This document shows, in pieces, positions 9,621 to 17,879 of a stretch of 64,000 nucleotides of DNA. Where the stretch lies: positions 186,001 through 250,000 of the forward strand of contig JAFIFW010000012.1 in assembly GCA_020831825.1 (NCBI GenBank), read 5' to 3'. The stretch's first letter is position 1; every line of letters starts with the position of its first letter. Source of the DNA: Methylophaga sp. Lineage in GTDB: Bacteria; Pseudomonadota; Gammaproteobacteria; Nitrosococcales; Methylophagaceae. The notes beneath the pieces are model-generated. The model was not told where the DNA came from. It made no database searches and saw only the letters and a list, made by a program, of their open reading frames with translations. The position numbers and the translations under genes were made by a program.

Positions 9621-10381
9621 TGTCGATATTTTTCCGAATTGTCATCCCTGCAAGGTATGCCTCCAGCCGCCTGCCCGGTAAACCTCTGAGGGATATTGCC
9701 GGCAAACCGATGATTCAGCACGTCTATGAACGGGCGATGGAAAGCGAAGCACAGGCGGTGATTATCGCCACAGATGACCAACGTATTGCCGATGCCGCAA
9801 CAGCATTTGGTGCTGATGTGTGCATGACGTCGCCAAATCACACCTCAGGAACCGATCGTTTGGCAGAAGTTGCTTGTCTCAGAGGTTTTGCCGATCAGGA
9901 TATTGTGATCAATGTTCAGGGTGACGAACCCTGCCTGCCAGCAGAGCTGATTAACCAGGTCGCCGAAGATTTATCGATCCATCACGAAGCAGCGATTGCT
10001 ACTTTGTATGCGCCGATAACTGATCCACAAGAAATTTTTGACCCGAATGTGGTCAAAGTCGTCACCGATGCACAGGGTTATGCACGCTATTTCAGCCGGG
10101 CCCCAATACCATGGTTGAGAAATTATTTTGCAACTGATGAAGTACTGCCAGATCGGCTACCACATAAGCGTCATATAGGTCTTTATGGGTACCGATGCCG
10201 ATTTTTGCACCAGTATAGCAGTCTGCAGCCATGCATGCCTGAACAGGCAGAATCATTGGAACAGCTTAGAGCATTATTCTACGGTTATCACATTCACCTG
10301 ACCGAGGCAGCGGTCGCCACAGGCCATGGCGTGGATACCGAACGGGATTTAGCGATTGTCAGGCAGCTGCTCGGAGAGTAA
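9620..10381 (+). CDS. kdsB: 3-deoxy-manno-octulosonate cytidylyltransferase
   Basis: Activates Kdo as CMP-Kdo for addition to lipid A. The 253-residue product has the nucleotidyltransferase start IPARYASSRLPGKPL (about 9-23), an NVQGDEP metal/substrate motif (about 99-105) and the GLYGYR pattern near residue 190. It begins within the stop of the Trm112-like gene and is the last gene of the comEC-kdsB operon. Its 3' end overlaps the convergent small gene at 10349-10642 by 33 bases. Function and pathway place fit the lpxK and msbA neighbours. Confidence 0.97.
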   Translation: MSIFFRIVIPARYASSRLPGKPLRDIAGKPMIQHVYERAMESEAQAVIIATDDQRIADAATAFGADVCMTSPNHTSGTDRLAEVACLRGFADQDIVINVQGDEPCLPAELINQVAEDLSIHHEAAIATLYAPITDPQEIFDPNVVKVVTDAQGYARYFSRAPIPWLRNYFATDEVLPDRLPHKRHIGLYGYRCRFLHQYSSLQPCMPEQAESLEQLRALFYGYHIHLTEAAVATGHGVDTERDLAIVRQLLGE

Positions 10382-10642
10382 TTGCTCAAGGCCAGCAGCC
10401 TGGACGTCAGCGTGTAACTCGCCATCACTGTCAAACACCTGAAGGGTATAAGTCACCGGAACCTGCCGGTGCCCTTCGCCGTATTGAGTAGGTTGAATGC
10501 TTGAGCCCGGATCTAGTACCTGGAGAACCAGTTCGCAGCCATCCAACAGCTCAATAATCTCGCATCGATGTTTATGGTAAGTAACCTGCGCACCAATCAA
10601 GGCGCGCAGGTGCTCACATAAAAATTTATTTTTCGCTCGCAT
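10349..10642 (-). CDS. Hypothetical protein downstream of rne
   Basis: I do not recognise this 97-residue protein. The ATG at 10642 lies inside the end of rne (17-base overlap), which suggests coupled translation. A longer form beginning upstream at 10672 is less likely. The product has no signal peptide or membrane helix, a basic N-terminus (MRAKNKF), one central Cys pair region ([13 protein letters not shown]) and an acidic C-terminus. Its end overlaps kdsB on the other strand by 33 bases. The position immediately after rne and the well-formed frame support a real gene, but overlap at both ends leaves some doubt. Confidence 0.6.
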   Translation of the reverse strand: MRAKNKFLCEHLRALIGAQVTYHKHRCEIIELLDGCELVLQVLDPGSSIQPTQYGEGHRQVPVTYTLQVFDSDGELHADVQAAGLEQLLSEQLPDNR

Positions 10643-12989
10643 CAGCTTGTCGGCTCTCGTCACTCGCAACATTATTTTCTTTTTGTTGTGAGCTATTATC
10701 TGCCGGTGCCGGATTTTTTTCTACCTCTGCGTCCGAAGCAGCTTCATTAGAACGGCTGGTTGAGCCTCTGCGACGCCGATTTGTTCCGCTTCCAGAGCCA
10801 TTTGAAAGTGAACGACGAGGCTTCGCTTCCTTGACAGTATTGCCGTCCACCTCGCTCACTGGCTCGGCAGGCACGTAGTTGCCATCAACTTCTGGCGCTG
10901 GCGCTGGGATGGCATTACCGTCAACTTCCGGTGCTGGTGCAGGCATGACATTGCCTTTTTCAACCGGATTGTTTTCTTTAACTGCGCTGTCCTCGCCCTC
11001 AGAACGGCCTCCACGACGACGACGCCCACCACGACGGGAGCGTCGGCCACTTGCACGGCCTTTGGCATCATCATCTGCCTCTGGTTTTGCTGGAGCCGGT
11101 GTCGCTGATTTTTTGCTGTCAGATTCTGACTTTTCTGAAACCTGAGTTGAGGTGTTGTCGCCTGTGTCAGTCTCATTGCGACGAGCGCGAGAACCTCTGC
11201 GGTTACTGCCGCGCGAACGGGAACGTCGAGGTTTCGAATCTGCCTCACCACTACTTTCAGCCTGTTTTTGCTGATTGTCAGCAGTGTCCTGATTCTGGGT
11301 GTTTTGCCCTGTCAGTACGCTCAGCAAACGCTTGAGCAGGTTTGGCTTTCTGTCCTGAGCTGGCTCTACGGCTTTTTCGACCACCGGCGCAGGCGCAGCA
11401 GGCGATATCCCAGTGACGGCAGGCACTTCCAGCACAGGTTTATCTTTAAGGCTGGCAGGTATTTCTGCTTCCGGAGAAGTCAGTAACTGATGACTGCGAC
11501 TTGGTTTGTCAGCACCATCCTTGATTCTTTCAATCTCGTAATGCGGCGTTTCCATGTGCGGGTTAGGAATCAGCAACAATTTGACTTCCTGTCGACGCTC
11601 GATTATTTCAAGCTGGGTACGTTTTTCATTGAGCATGAAAGTTGCGACGGCAACTGGCAACTGCACCACCAGCTGAGTCACTTTATCCTTGCTGGCTTCT
11701 TCTTCGAGCAGTCGCAGTACAGCAAGACCCAAAGATTCAACACCACGGACGTGGCCAAGCCCGGCACAGCGTGGGCAAATTTCCTGATGAGCCTCACCCA
11801 GTGCAGGTCGCAACCGCTGACGAGACATTTCCAGCAAGCCGAAGCGTGAAATACGACCAACTTGTACTCTGGCTCTGTCGGCTTTGAGATGTTCTCTCAA
11901 GCGGTTTTCGACTTCTCGCTGATGTCTGCTTGGGCCCATATCGATGAAGTCGATGACCACCAGACCACCCAGATCACGCAACCGCAGTTGTCTGGCAATT
12001 TCTTCAGCCGCTTCCAGGTTGGTATTCAAGGCGGTTTCTTCGATATCGCCGCCTTTATTGGCGCGTGCCGAGTTAACGTCGATAGAAATCAAAGCTTCGG
12101 TAGGGTCAATCACCAAAGCCCCGCCTGATGGCAGGCGGACCTCATGACGAAATGCACTCTCTATTTGGCTTTCAACCTGATAACGAGTAAACAACGGCAC
12201 CTTGTCTTGATAGAGCTTGAACTTGCTCAGTTCATGCGGCATTACCATGCGCATGAAGTCATAGCCGGTTTGATAGACCTCGGGAGAATCGACCAGAATT
12301 TCACCGATATCCTTGCGTAAGTAGTCACGCAAAGCACGGATGATAATGTTGCTTTCCTGATAGACGAGGAAAGGTGCATGTCGGTCTTTGGCGGCAAGAT
12401 CAATCGCTGTCCAGAGCTGGATCAGATACTCAAGATCCCATTGGAGCTCTTCGGCTTGTTTACCGACACCCGCTGTACGAACAATCATGCCCATGCCATC
12501 AGGAACTTCAAGTGTGCGCATTGCTTCCTGAAGTTCGGCGCGGTCATCACCTTCAATACGGCGAGATATGCCACCTGCACGCGGACTATTCGGCATTAAT
12601 ACCAGGTAGCGGCCAGCAAGGCTGATAAATGTCGTCAGTGCAGCGCCTTTGTTACCGCGCTCTTCTTTTTCTATCTGGATTAGCAGTTCCTGACCGACTG
12701 AAAGCACGTCCTGGACATTAATCCGACCGCTGTTGTCCTCACCGCTGCGTTCACGAAAATAGGCTTTGTCGATTTCCTTAAGTGGCAGAAAGCCCTGACG
12801 CTCAGAGCCATAATCGACGAATACCGCTTCAAGACTCGGTTCAACCCGAGTGATTTTTCCTTTGTAGATGTTGCCTTTTTTTTGTTCTCTGGAGGGGGTG
12901 TCAATGTCCAGGTCAAATAATCGCTGACCATCGACCATCGCCACACGCAATTCTTCTTCGTGCGTGGCGTTGATTAAAATTCGTTTCAT
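10626..12989 (-). CDS. rne: Ribonuclease E
   Basis: Essential endonuclease for mRNA decay and for rRNA/tRNA processing, and scaffold of the degradosome. The 787 residues have an N-terminal S1 domain (about 38-120), the DNase I-like catalytic region with the expected metal-binding Asp304 (ISIDVNS) and Asp347 (VVIDFID), and the zinc-link CPRC (405-408). After about residue 530 the sequence becomes low-complexity: Pro/Ala-rich, with Arg-rich patches ([30 protein letters not shown]) that likely bind RNA. It is shorter than the 1061-residue E. coli enzyme, with a reduced C-terminal scaffold. Three copies of a PEVDGN-type repeat occur in the tail (about 10836-10955). A long structured leader precedes it. 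Confidence 0.97.
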   Translation of the reverse strand: MKRILINATHEEELRVAMVDGQRLFDLDIDTPSREQKKGNIYKGKITRVEPSLEAVFVDYGSERQGFLPLKEIDKAYFRERSGEDNSGRINVQDVLSVGQELLIQIEKEERGNKGAALTTFISLAGRYLVLMPNSPRAGGISRRIEGDDRAELQEAMRTLEVPDGMGMIVRTAGVGKQAEELQWDLEYLIQLWTAIDLAAKDRHAPFLVYQESNIIIRALRDYLRKDIGEILVDSPEVYQTGYDFMRMVMPHELSKFKLYQDKVPLFTRYQVESQIESAFRHEVRLPSGGALVIDPTEALISIDVNSARANKGGDIEETALNTNLEAAEEIARQLRLRDLGGLVVIDFIDMGPSRHQREVENRLREHLKADRARVQVGRISRFGLLEMSRQRLRPALGEAHQEICPRCAGLGHVRGVESLGLAVLRLLEEEASKDKVTQLVVQLPVAVATFMLNEKRTQLEIIERRQEVKLLLIPNPHMETPHYEIERIKDGADKPSRSHQLLTSPEAEIPASLKDKPVLEVPAVTGISPAAPAPVVEKAVEPAQDRKPNLLKRLLSVLTGQNTQNQDTADNQQKQAESSGEADSKPRRSRSRGSNRRGSRARRNETDTGDNTSTQVSEKSESDSKKSATPAPAKPEADDDAKGRASGRRSRRGGRRRRGGRSEGEDSAVKENNPVEKGNVMPAPAPEVDGNAIPAPAPEVDGNYVPAEPVSEVDGNTVKEAKPRRSLSNGSGSGTNRRRRGSTSRSNEAASDAEVEKNPAPADNSSQQKENNVASDESRQADASEK

Positions 12990-13435
12990 GCAGTAACCTC
13001 AAATTGAGGTTCACACATCCGAAGAAATCGAAGGCACGCCGCATCGGCAGCCACCTTACGCAGGCAGAACGAGTGAGAATGTAATTAAAAGTGTTGTGTA
13101 TCTTGATGTTGATACCTTTAGCCCAGCCCCATAGCCGGGTCATCGCTTTAAGTTTTCCGGCAGCTTCGCGCGATACCGGCTTATCCGGCGCTCAAAATAA
13201 TGGTTGCGCCGATAGTGTCATTCCTTAATTACCTACTGCTCTGCCGGGTAGAACTTTGTTCGTTATTCGATTGTCTCCCGGAGGTGGAACCGTTGTTCTC
13301 ACCAGGACTCTTTGTCAAGCCCGTCATCTGCTGAACCCCTGTTCAGCCTTAAAATCTCTTCCCGCCGCCGCATCAACCTTTTAAATCCAGGGCGCGACGT
13401 TGCATTTTTGTTCAGGTCTTCAGAATTAAAAGTCG
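12990..13435 (-). promoter_or_regulatory. Probable rne 5' leader (structured)
   Basis: The 537 bases between rne and rluC hold no convincing gene. Read on the rne strand, this stretch forms several hairpins. They are a perfect 7-bp stem GCTGAAC/GTTCAGC with a 4-base loop (13330-13347), a GCGC-GATA/TATC-GCGC stem with a bulge (13168-13191), and a CCCGGC/GCTGGG-type stem near 13120-13140. A fourth stem overlaps the ribosome site (listed separately). In E. coli, RNase E controls its own mRNA through hairpins in a 361-base leader; a similar role here is inference. The transcription start was not identified. Confidence 0.5.
12995..13011 (-). promoter_or_regulatory. Hairpin covering the rne ribosome-binding site
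   Basis: An inverted repeat with AACCTCAA and TTGAGGTT arms around one central base lies 5 bases upstream of the rne ATG. On the mRNA the right arm contains the only Shine-Dalgarno-like sequence (GAGG), so folding would hide it. This is a plausible translational switch for rne. Confidence 0.55.
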
Positions 13436-13488
13436 GTATACTGACCTCATTTTACCGACAGACCAGCGTGCGAATATATCAGTCTGTC
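13432..13488 (+). promoter_or_regulatory. rluC promoter region with inverted repeats
   Basis: A good -10 (TATACT, 13437-13442) points towards rluC, without a convincing -35. The reverse strand has TATACC at nearly the same place, so the rne promoter may overlap it. Two inverted repeats follow: GTCGGTA/TACCGAC (13432-13438 and 13453-13459) and GACAGAC/GTCTGTC (13457-13463 and 13482-13488). They could be operator sites or hairpins in the rluC leader. Confidence 0.4.
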
Positions 13489-13526
13489 TGAACATCGGCA
13501 ACAACCTAATCTTATCACAGGCAATC

Positions 13527-14486
13527 ATGAACCAGTCGGCCTTTCAAGCTCCCAGAGTTCAATTCATTACCATCAACGCCAATCAGGCGGGTCAGCGCAT
13601 AGATAATTTTCTGATCAATATTGAGAAAGGTGTCCCCAAAAGCCGGATTTATCGTGCATTGCGCAAAGGGGAAGTCAGAGTTAACAAGGGCCGCATCAAA
13701 CAAACCTACAAATTACAGCAAGGCGATCAAGTCAGAATTCCGCCACTCAGGGTGAGTGAACAAAAACCAGAAGCACAGGTTAACGAAAAGCTGAGTCAAG
13801 AACTGCTCAGTAGCATCATTTTTGAAGATGAGCATTTACTGGTACTGAACAAACCGGCGGGTCTGGCGGTGCATGCCGGCTCAGGTATCCATACCGGCGT
13901 CATCGAAGCGTTTCGTCTGATCCGTCCTGAGCTGGATTTCCTCGAGCTGGTTCACCGCCTGGATCGTGAAACATCCGGTTGTTTGCTCATCGCCAAAAGC
14001 CGTGACTGCCTGCTGAATCTGCAACAACAGATGCTTGATGATGTGATGGACAAACATTATCTGACCTTGGTCAAGGGGCACTGGGCAGACCATGACACCC
14101 TCATTGAACAGCCGTTATTGAAAAACAGTCTTGACGGTGGCGAACGCATGGTGCGGATTGATCCGACGGGCAAATACGCCAAGACCCAGTTTCTGGTGCA
14201 TCGTCGGCTGAACAAGGCAGATCTGACGGAAGCGATCCTGTTTACCGGCAGAACACATCAAATTCGCGTCCACGCCTCATTTTCCGGACATCCATTAGCC
14301 GGTGACGAAAAATATGGCGATCGCCAGTTCAATAAACAACTGAAAGCGCAAGGTCTCAAGCGCATGTTCCTGCATGCCTGGAAACTGCATATCCGTCATC
14401 CCGCAAGCAATGAAGCGCTGATGTTAATCGCGCCACTGCCTGCTGAACTGGAAGCGCTTTGCCAACATCTCGAGACTGCCGGATGA
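13527..14486 (+). CDS. rluC: Ribosomal large subunit pseudouridine synthase C
   Basis: Modifies uridines 955, 2504 and 2580 of 23S rRNA in E. coli. The 319-residue protein has an N-terminal S4 RNA-binding domain (about 22-72) and a RluA-type catalytic domain with HRLDRETSG and catalytic Asp146. The TGRTHQIRVH motif (about 242-251) completes the active site. It is divergent from rne, as in many gammaproteobacteria, which supports RluC over its paralogue RluD. The stop overlaps the next gene as ATGA, so the HAD phosphatase is coupled to it. Confidence 0.95.
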   Translation: MNQSAFQAPRVQFITINANQAGQRIDNFLINIEKGVPKSRIYRALRKGEVRVNKGRIKQTYKLQQGDQVRIPPLRVSEQKPEAQVNEKLSQELLSSIIFEDEHLLVLNKPAGLAVHAGSGIHTGVIEAFRLIRPELDFLELVHRLDRETSGCLLIAKSRDCLLNLQQQMLDDVMDKHYLTLVKGHWADHDTLIEQPLLKNSLDGGERMVRIDPTGKYAKTQFLVHRRLNKADLTEAILFTGRTHQIRVHASFSGHPLAGDEKYGDRQFNKQLKAQGLKRMFLHAWKLHIRHPASNEALMLIAPLPAELEALCQHLETAG

Positions 14487-15139
14487 ACCAGTATCAGCTC
14501 ATCGTATTTGACTGGGACGGCACCCTGATGGACTCCACAGGCCACATTGTATTCTGCATGAAACAAGCCATAGAAAAGCTCGAGTTAGCGCCGCTCACTG
14601 ATGAACAAATCAGCCATATCATCGGTCTGGGGCTTAATGAAGCCGTTCAAACCCTTTACCCCGGCAGCTCAACAGCCCTGGTTCAGGCATTAGCCAATCA
14701 GTACCGGGAAATCTGGCTCAATCATCCGTATGAGTCGCCACTTTTTGCTAACGCCAAAGAACTACTGTCGCAACTCGCTGAACAAAACTATTTCCTTGCA
14801 GTCGCTACTGGCAAAAGCCGGCGCGGACTTGATAAGGTCCTCACAACCACCGGCCTTGCTGATATCTTCCATGCGACACGCTGTGCTGATGAGTCGCGAT
14901 CAAAACCCAACCCGGAAATGCTGCATGACATCCTTGACAGGTTGGGTGTCTACGCTAAAGACACACTGATGATCGGCGATACTGAATTTGACTTGAAGAT
15001 GGCACACAATGCCGGCGCCGATAGCCTCGGCATCAGTCACGGTGCTCATTCGACTGAAAAACTACTGGCTTGCCAACCCAAAGCATTGGTAACAGATCTG
15101 TTTGAGGCGGAACAATGGCTGCATAGCGTATCTTGCTGA
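14483..15139 (+). CDS. HAD-superfamily phosphatase (Gph/phosphoglycolate phosphatase-like)
   Basis: Haloacid dehalogenase-type hydrolase of 218 residues. Motif I is FDWDGTLMDS with the nucleophile and acid at Asp9 and Asp11. Later motifs are VATGKSRRGL (motif II Thr), a Lys in SKPNPEML, and GDTEFDLKMAHNAG (motif IV). The helical cap between motifs I and II makes it subfamily IA. Phosphoglycolate phosphatase is a frequent label, but substrate cannot be assigned from sequence. I chose the ATG at 14483, which overlaps the rluC stop by 4 bases, rather than an earlier start inside rluC. The rluC-HAD-sppA order recurs in other gammaproteobacteria. Confidence 0.9.
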   Translation: MNQYQLIVFDWDGTLMDSTGHIVFCMKQAIEKLELAPLTDEQISHIIGLGLNEAVQTLYPGSSTALVQALANQYREIWLNHPYESPLFANAKELLSQLAEQNYFLAVATGKSRRGLDKVLTTTGLADIFHATRCADESRSKPNPEMLHDILDRLGVYAKDTLMIGDTEFDLKMAHNAGADSLGISHGAHSTEKLLACQPKALVTDLFEAEQWLHSVSC

Positions 15140-15183
15140 TTTTGTTATTATGTAGGCGGACTTCACTTCAGGAACCCTGAGCA

Positions 15184-16164
15184 ATGGCAACATTCGGAGA
15201 TTTTCCACCGGAGCACAAACAGCAGGAAAGCTCTGCTGACAACCAATCGCAAGACAGCTGGGAGAGACGTGTCTTGCAGGAGCTGGCCTATGCTGCGCTC
15301 AAGGAGCAGCGTGCCAGCCGCCGTTGGGGTTATGTCTTTAAAGGTTTCTTCCTGCTCTATCTAGTCGCATTCCTGATAATCGCCATGCCTTCCGCAGATT
15401 TGGGGGTCAAGAAACCTCACACGGCGCTTGTTGAAATACAAGGTGTCATCGCTGCTAATGCAGACGCCAACGCCGACAGTATCGTCACCGGTATGCGCAG
15501 AGCCTTTGAAAACCCTTCTGCCAAGGCACTGATTCTTCGTCTCAATACTCCCGGCGGCAGTCCCGTTCAGGCAGGAATTATCAATGACGAACTCCATCGG
15601 CTGAGGAGCGAACGCCCTGACTTTCCAGTCTATGCAGTCGTTCAGGATATCTGCGCTTCCGGTGGCTACTACATCGCCGTGGCTGCCGATCAAATCTATG
15701 CTGACAAGGCCAGCATCGTGGGCTCAATCGGGGTTCGGATGGATGGTTTCGGCTACACGGAAGCCATTGAAAAGCTGGGCATTGAGAGACGAGCGCTGAC
15801 TGCCGGTCAACACAAGTCCTTTATGGATCCGTTTCTGCCCCTGCAACAAGATGATGTCGATCATGCGCGCAGCTTGCTTGAAAACATTCATCAGCAATTC
15901 ATCGACGTCGTCAAAACCGGCCGTGGCGATCGCTTGAAGGGTGACACAGAATTGTTCAGTGGACTGGTCTGGTCCGGAGAGCAGGCACTGGAGTTGGGCT
16001 TAATTGACGGACTTGCCAGTGCGGGCACGGTGGCGCGAGAAATCATTGGTCTTGAAGATATTGTTGACTACACTCCACGTCCCAACTATCTGGACCGATT
16101 TGCAGGACGTTTTGGAGCAAGTGTCGTCAATCACATCATGGCCCAGAGTTGGAGTCTTCGCTAA
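15184..16164 (+). CDS. sppA: S49 family peptidase (SppA-like signal peptide peptidase)
   Basis: Membrane-bound serine protease of the S49 family, thought to degrade cleaved signal peptides. The 326-residue protein has a hydrophilic N-terminus, one membrane helix (about 52-69) and a single protease domain facing the periplasm. The nucleophile is Ser159 in ICASGGYY and the general base is Lys211 in GQHKSF. This is the short, single-domain form; the long E. coli SppA (618 residues) has two. It lies after the HAD gene, and its stop overlaps the ATG of a 43-codon ORF (TAATG). Confidence 0.93.
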   Translation: MATFGDFPPEHKQQESSADNQSQDSWERRVLQELAYAALKEQRASRRWGYVFKGFFLLYLVAFLIIAMPSADLGVKKPHTALVEIQGVIAANADANADSIVTGMRRAFENPSAKALILRLNTPGGSPVQAGIINDELHRLRSERPDFPVYAVVQDICASGGYYIAVAADQIYADKASIVGSIGVRMDGFGYTEAIEKLGIERRALTAGQHKSFMDPFLPLQQDDVDHARSLLENIHQQFIDVVKTGRGDRLKGDTELFSGLVWSGEQALELGLIDGLASAGTVAREIIGLEDIVDYTPRPNYLDRFAGRFGASVVNHIMAQSWSLR

Positions 16165-16295
16165 TGGATCAACAACAGACTGAGTCACATGAAGAAAGAC
16201 TGGAACGGTTTTGTCACGCTGACTTACAGCAGCCCCTGATCAAGTTGCTGTTTGAGTTTCAACTACCCGTGTCTAACAACACACCGGACGATTAA
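16164..16295 (+). CDS. Small hypothetical protein (43 residues)
   Basis: A 43-codon frame starts at the last base of the sppA stop (TAATG) and ends 3 bases before the next ATG. It therefore fills the gap between two genes exactly. The product is hydrophilic and acidic at first (DQQQTESHEERLERF), with one His/Cys pair (CHAD), then an amphipathic segment QPLIKLLFEFQLPV. No domain is recognised. Tight, coupled spacing on both sides is the main support; a chance frame is still possible. Confidence 0.5.
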   Translation: MDQQQTESHEERLERFCHADLQQPLIKLLFEFQLPVSNNTPDD

Positions 16296-16298
16296 GCA

Positions 16299-17147
16299 AT
16301 GACACTTTCAGCCACATCGCTGGTAAACCGCTCGCTGGAACTGGTATCGCCACCCAGCACTTACACTCGGCTGGATACCTTGATTCAGGATCCAGACAGC
16401 GCAATTGATGACTTTGCCAGCGTTATCAATACCGACCCGGCACTGGCGACTCGCCTGTTGAAAATCGTCAACAGCCCGTTTTATGGTTTTCCATCACAAA
16501 TTAATACCATTTCAAGAGCGATCACCATTATCGGTACTCGCGAGCTCAATCATTTGGTACTGGCAACCTCCGTTTTAAATACCTTCAGCGGTATTCCTAG
16601 TACGCTTATTAATATGGATAGTTTCTGGCGGCACAGCCTCGCCTGCGCCATGACCGCTCGTCAACTGGCAAATACCTGTGGCCAGCGAGGCACGGAAAGA
16701 CTGTTCACCGCGGGCTTGTTACACAATATTGGCAGTTTGGTGATGTATCAATCCCTGCCTGAGTTAGCCCGGGAAGCCATCAACAGCGCCCGATTTGGCC
16801 ACGAAACTATCTTTGAGGCTGAACAACGCATCATTGGGTTTGATCATAGCGAAGTAGGTGAAGCACTTGCCCTGGCCTGGCGTTTGCCTGAATCCTTGGT
16901 TGATACCATTCGTCATCATCACTGTCCTGCCGAAGCCAAAATCGCTGCACTGGATGTGGCGATTGTGCATGTTGCCGATATCATGGTCAGCGCAGTACCG
17001 TTTGGCCATGCTGGCGATGCACATGTCCCCCCTTTGGATCCAAATGCATGGCAATTGCTAGGGCTTGATCTGAACATCGTGCCGCAAATTCTGACGCAGA
17101 TCAGTTTGCAACTGGACAGTCTGACTGCCACCATGCTGAAAACATAA
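16299..17147 (+). CDS. HDOD domain protein
   Basis: A 282-residue protein made up almost entirely of an HDOD domain, an HD-related fold without the full metal-binding set. Such proteins act in signalling and are often linked to chemotaxis, motility or c-di-GMP circuits. The family features are LATRLLKIVNSPFYGF (about 48-63), the RAITIIGTRELNHLV helix (about 73-87) and the TAGLLHNIGSLVMYQ stretch (about 137-151), where the usual His-Asp is His-Asn. A second HDOD protein lies at 61807-62652. It starts 3 bases after the 43-codon ORF. The target is unknown. Confidence 0.9.
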   Translation: MTLSATSLVNRSLELVSPPSTYTRLDTLIQDPDSAIDDFASVINTDPALATRLLKIVNSPFYGFPSQINTISRAITIIGTRELNHLVLATSVLNTFSGIPSTLINMDSFWRHSLACAMTARQLANTCGQRGTERLFTAGLLHNIGSLVMYQSLPELAREAINSARFGHETIFEAEQRIIGFDHSEVGEALALAWRLPESLVDTIRHHHCPAEAKIAALDVAIVHVADIMVSAVPFGHAGDAHVPPLDPNAWQLLGLDLNIVPQILTQISLQLDSLTATMLKT

Positions 17148-17192
17148 TAATCATCCCTTCCAAAAATAAAACTGAATTATCAAGAGGCAATC

Positions 17193-17840
17193 ATGAGAAC
17201 AGTGTTACTCGGCGCACCCGGTTCGGGCAAAGGTACCCAAGGGGTTTTTCTGTCAAAGCGCTTTAATATTCCTCAAATCTCTACCGGAGATCTACTCAGA
17301 GCCGCCGTCAGCGCTGGCACTGAATTGGGCAAGCAAGCCAAATCGGCAATGGATGCTGGCGCCCTGGTCTCTGATGAAATCGTTATTGGTCTGATTCGTG
17401 AGCGTTTGTCCGAGGCCGATACTCAAAACGGCTATATTCTAGATGGCTTTCCACGCAATATTCCGCAAGCCGAAGCGCTGGATGTCATGCTCTCTGATCT
17501 GGGTCAGCCGTTACAGGGTGTCGTGCTGCTGGATGTGCCTTTTGAAGAACTGATGCAACGCCTGACCGGTCGTCGCACCTGTAAAGATTGTGGCGCCATC
17601 TACAATGTACATCTGTCTCCCACCCGGGTTGAAGGCCAGTGTGATGCCTGTAATGGCGAACTGTTCCAACGTCAGGATGACAATGAAGAAACCATCGGCA
17701 ACCGCCTTAAAGTTTACGAACAGCAGACCGCGCCGCTGATTGGCTACTATCAGCAGCAAGGCAAGCTGCACAGTGTCACCGGCACCGGTGATATGGATCA
17801 GATCACCCAGGCCATCGGCCAGGTGTTTGACCAACTGTAA
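17193..17840 (+). CDS. adk: Adenylate kinase (zinc-lid form)
   Basis: Converts ATP and AMP to two ADP and balances adenine nucleotides in the cytosol. The 215 residues contain the P-loop GAPGSGKGT (7-15), the AMP-binding DGFPR (84-88) and a full-length lid domain. The lid carries four cysteines (Cys130, Cys133, Cys150, Cys153), the pattern of zinc-binding lids seen in Bacillus, whereas E. coli Adk uses other residues there. AAGAGG lies 7 bases before the ATG. A 7-bp hairpin without a T-run (17851-17869) separates it from the PfkB gene downstream. Confidence 0.97.
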   Translation: MRTVLLGAPGSGKGTQGVFLSKRFNIPQISTGDLLRAAVSAGTELGKQAKSAMDAGALVSDEIVIGLIRERLSEADTQNGYILDGFPRNIPQAEALDVMLSDLGQPLQGVVLLDVPFEELMQRLTGRRTCKDCGAIYNVHLSPTRVEGQCDACNGELFQRQDDNEETIGNRLKVYEQQTAPLIGYYQQQGKLHSVTGTGDMDQITQAIGQVFDQL

Positions 17841-17850
17841 GCCTTTATCA

Positions 17851-17869
17851 GGGCAGGCCCAGCCTGCCC
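17851..17869 (+). repeat. Hairpin between adk and the PfkB kinase gene
   Basis: Perfect GGGCAGG/CCTGCCC arms with a 5-base loop sit 11 bases before the next start codon. No T-run follows. It may stabilise the adk message or lower expression of the downstream gene. Confidence 0.4.
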
Positions 17870-17879
17870 AGTCAGTATC

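Noticed and set aside
10626..12989. Long open frames on the + strand across rne (for example 11051-11335 and 11490-11849)
   Set aside because: They lie wholly inside rne in other frames, have no domain features and no sensible ribosome sites.
17851..17869. Terminator after adk
   Set aside because: The stem is good but no T-run follows and the next gene starts 11 bases later.
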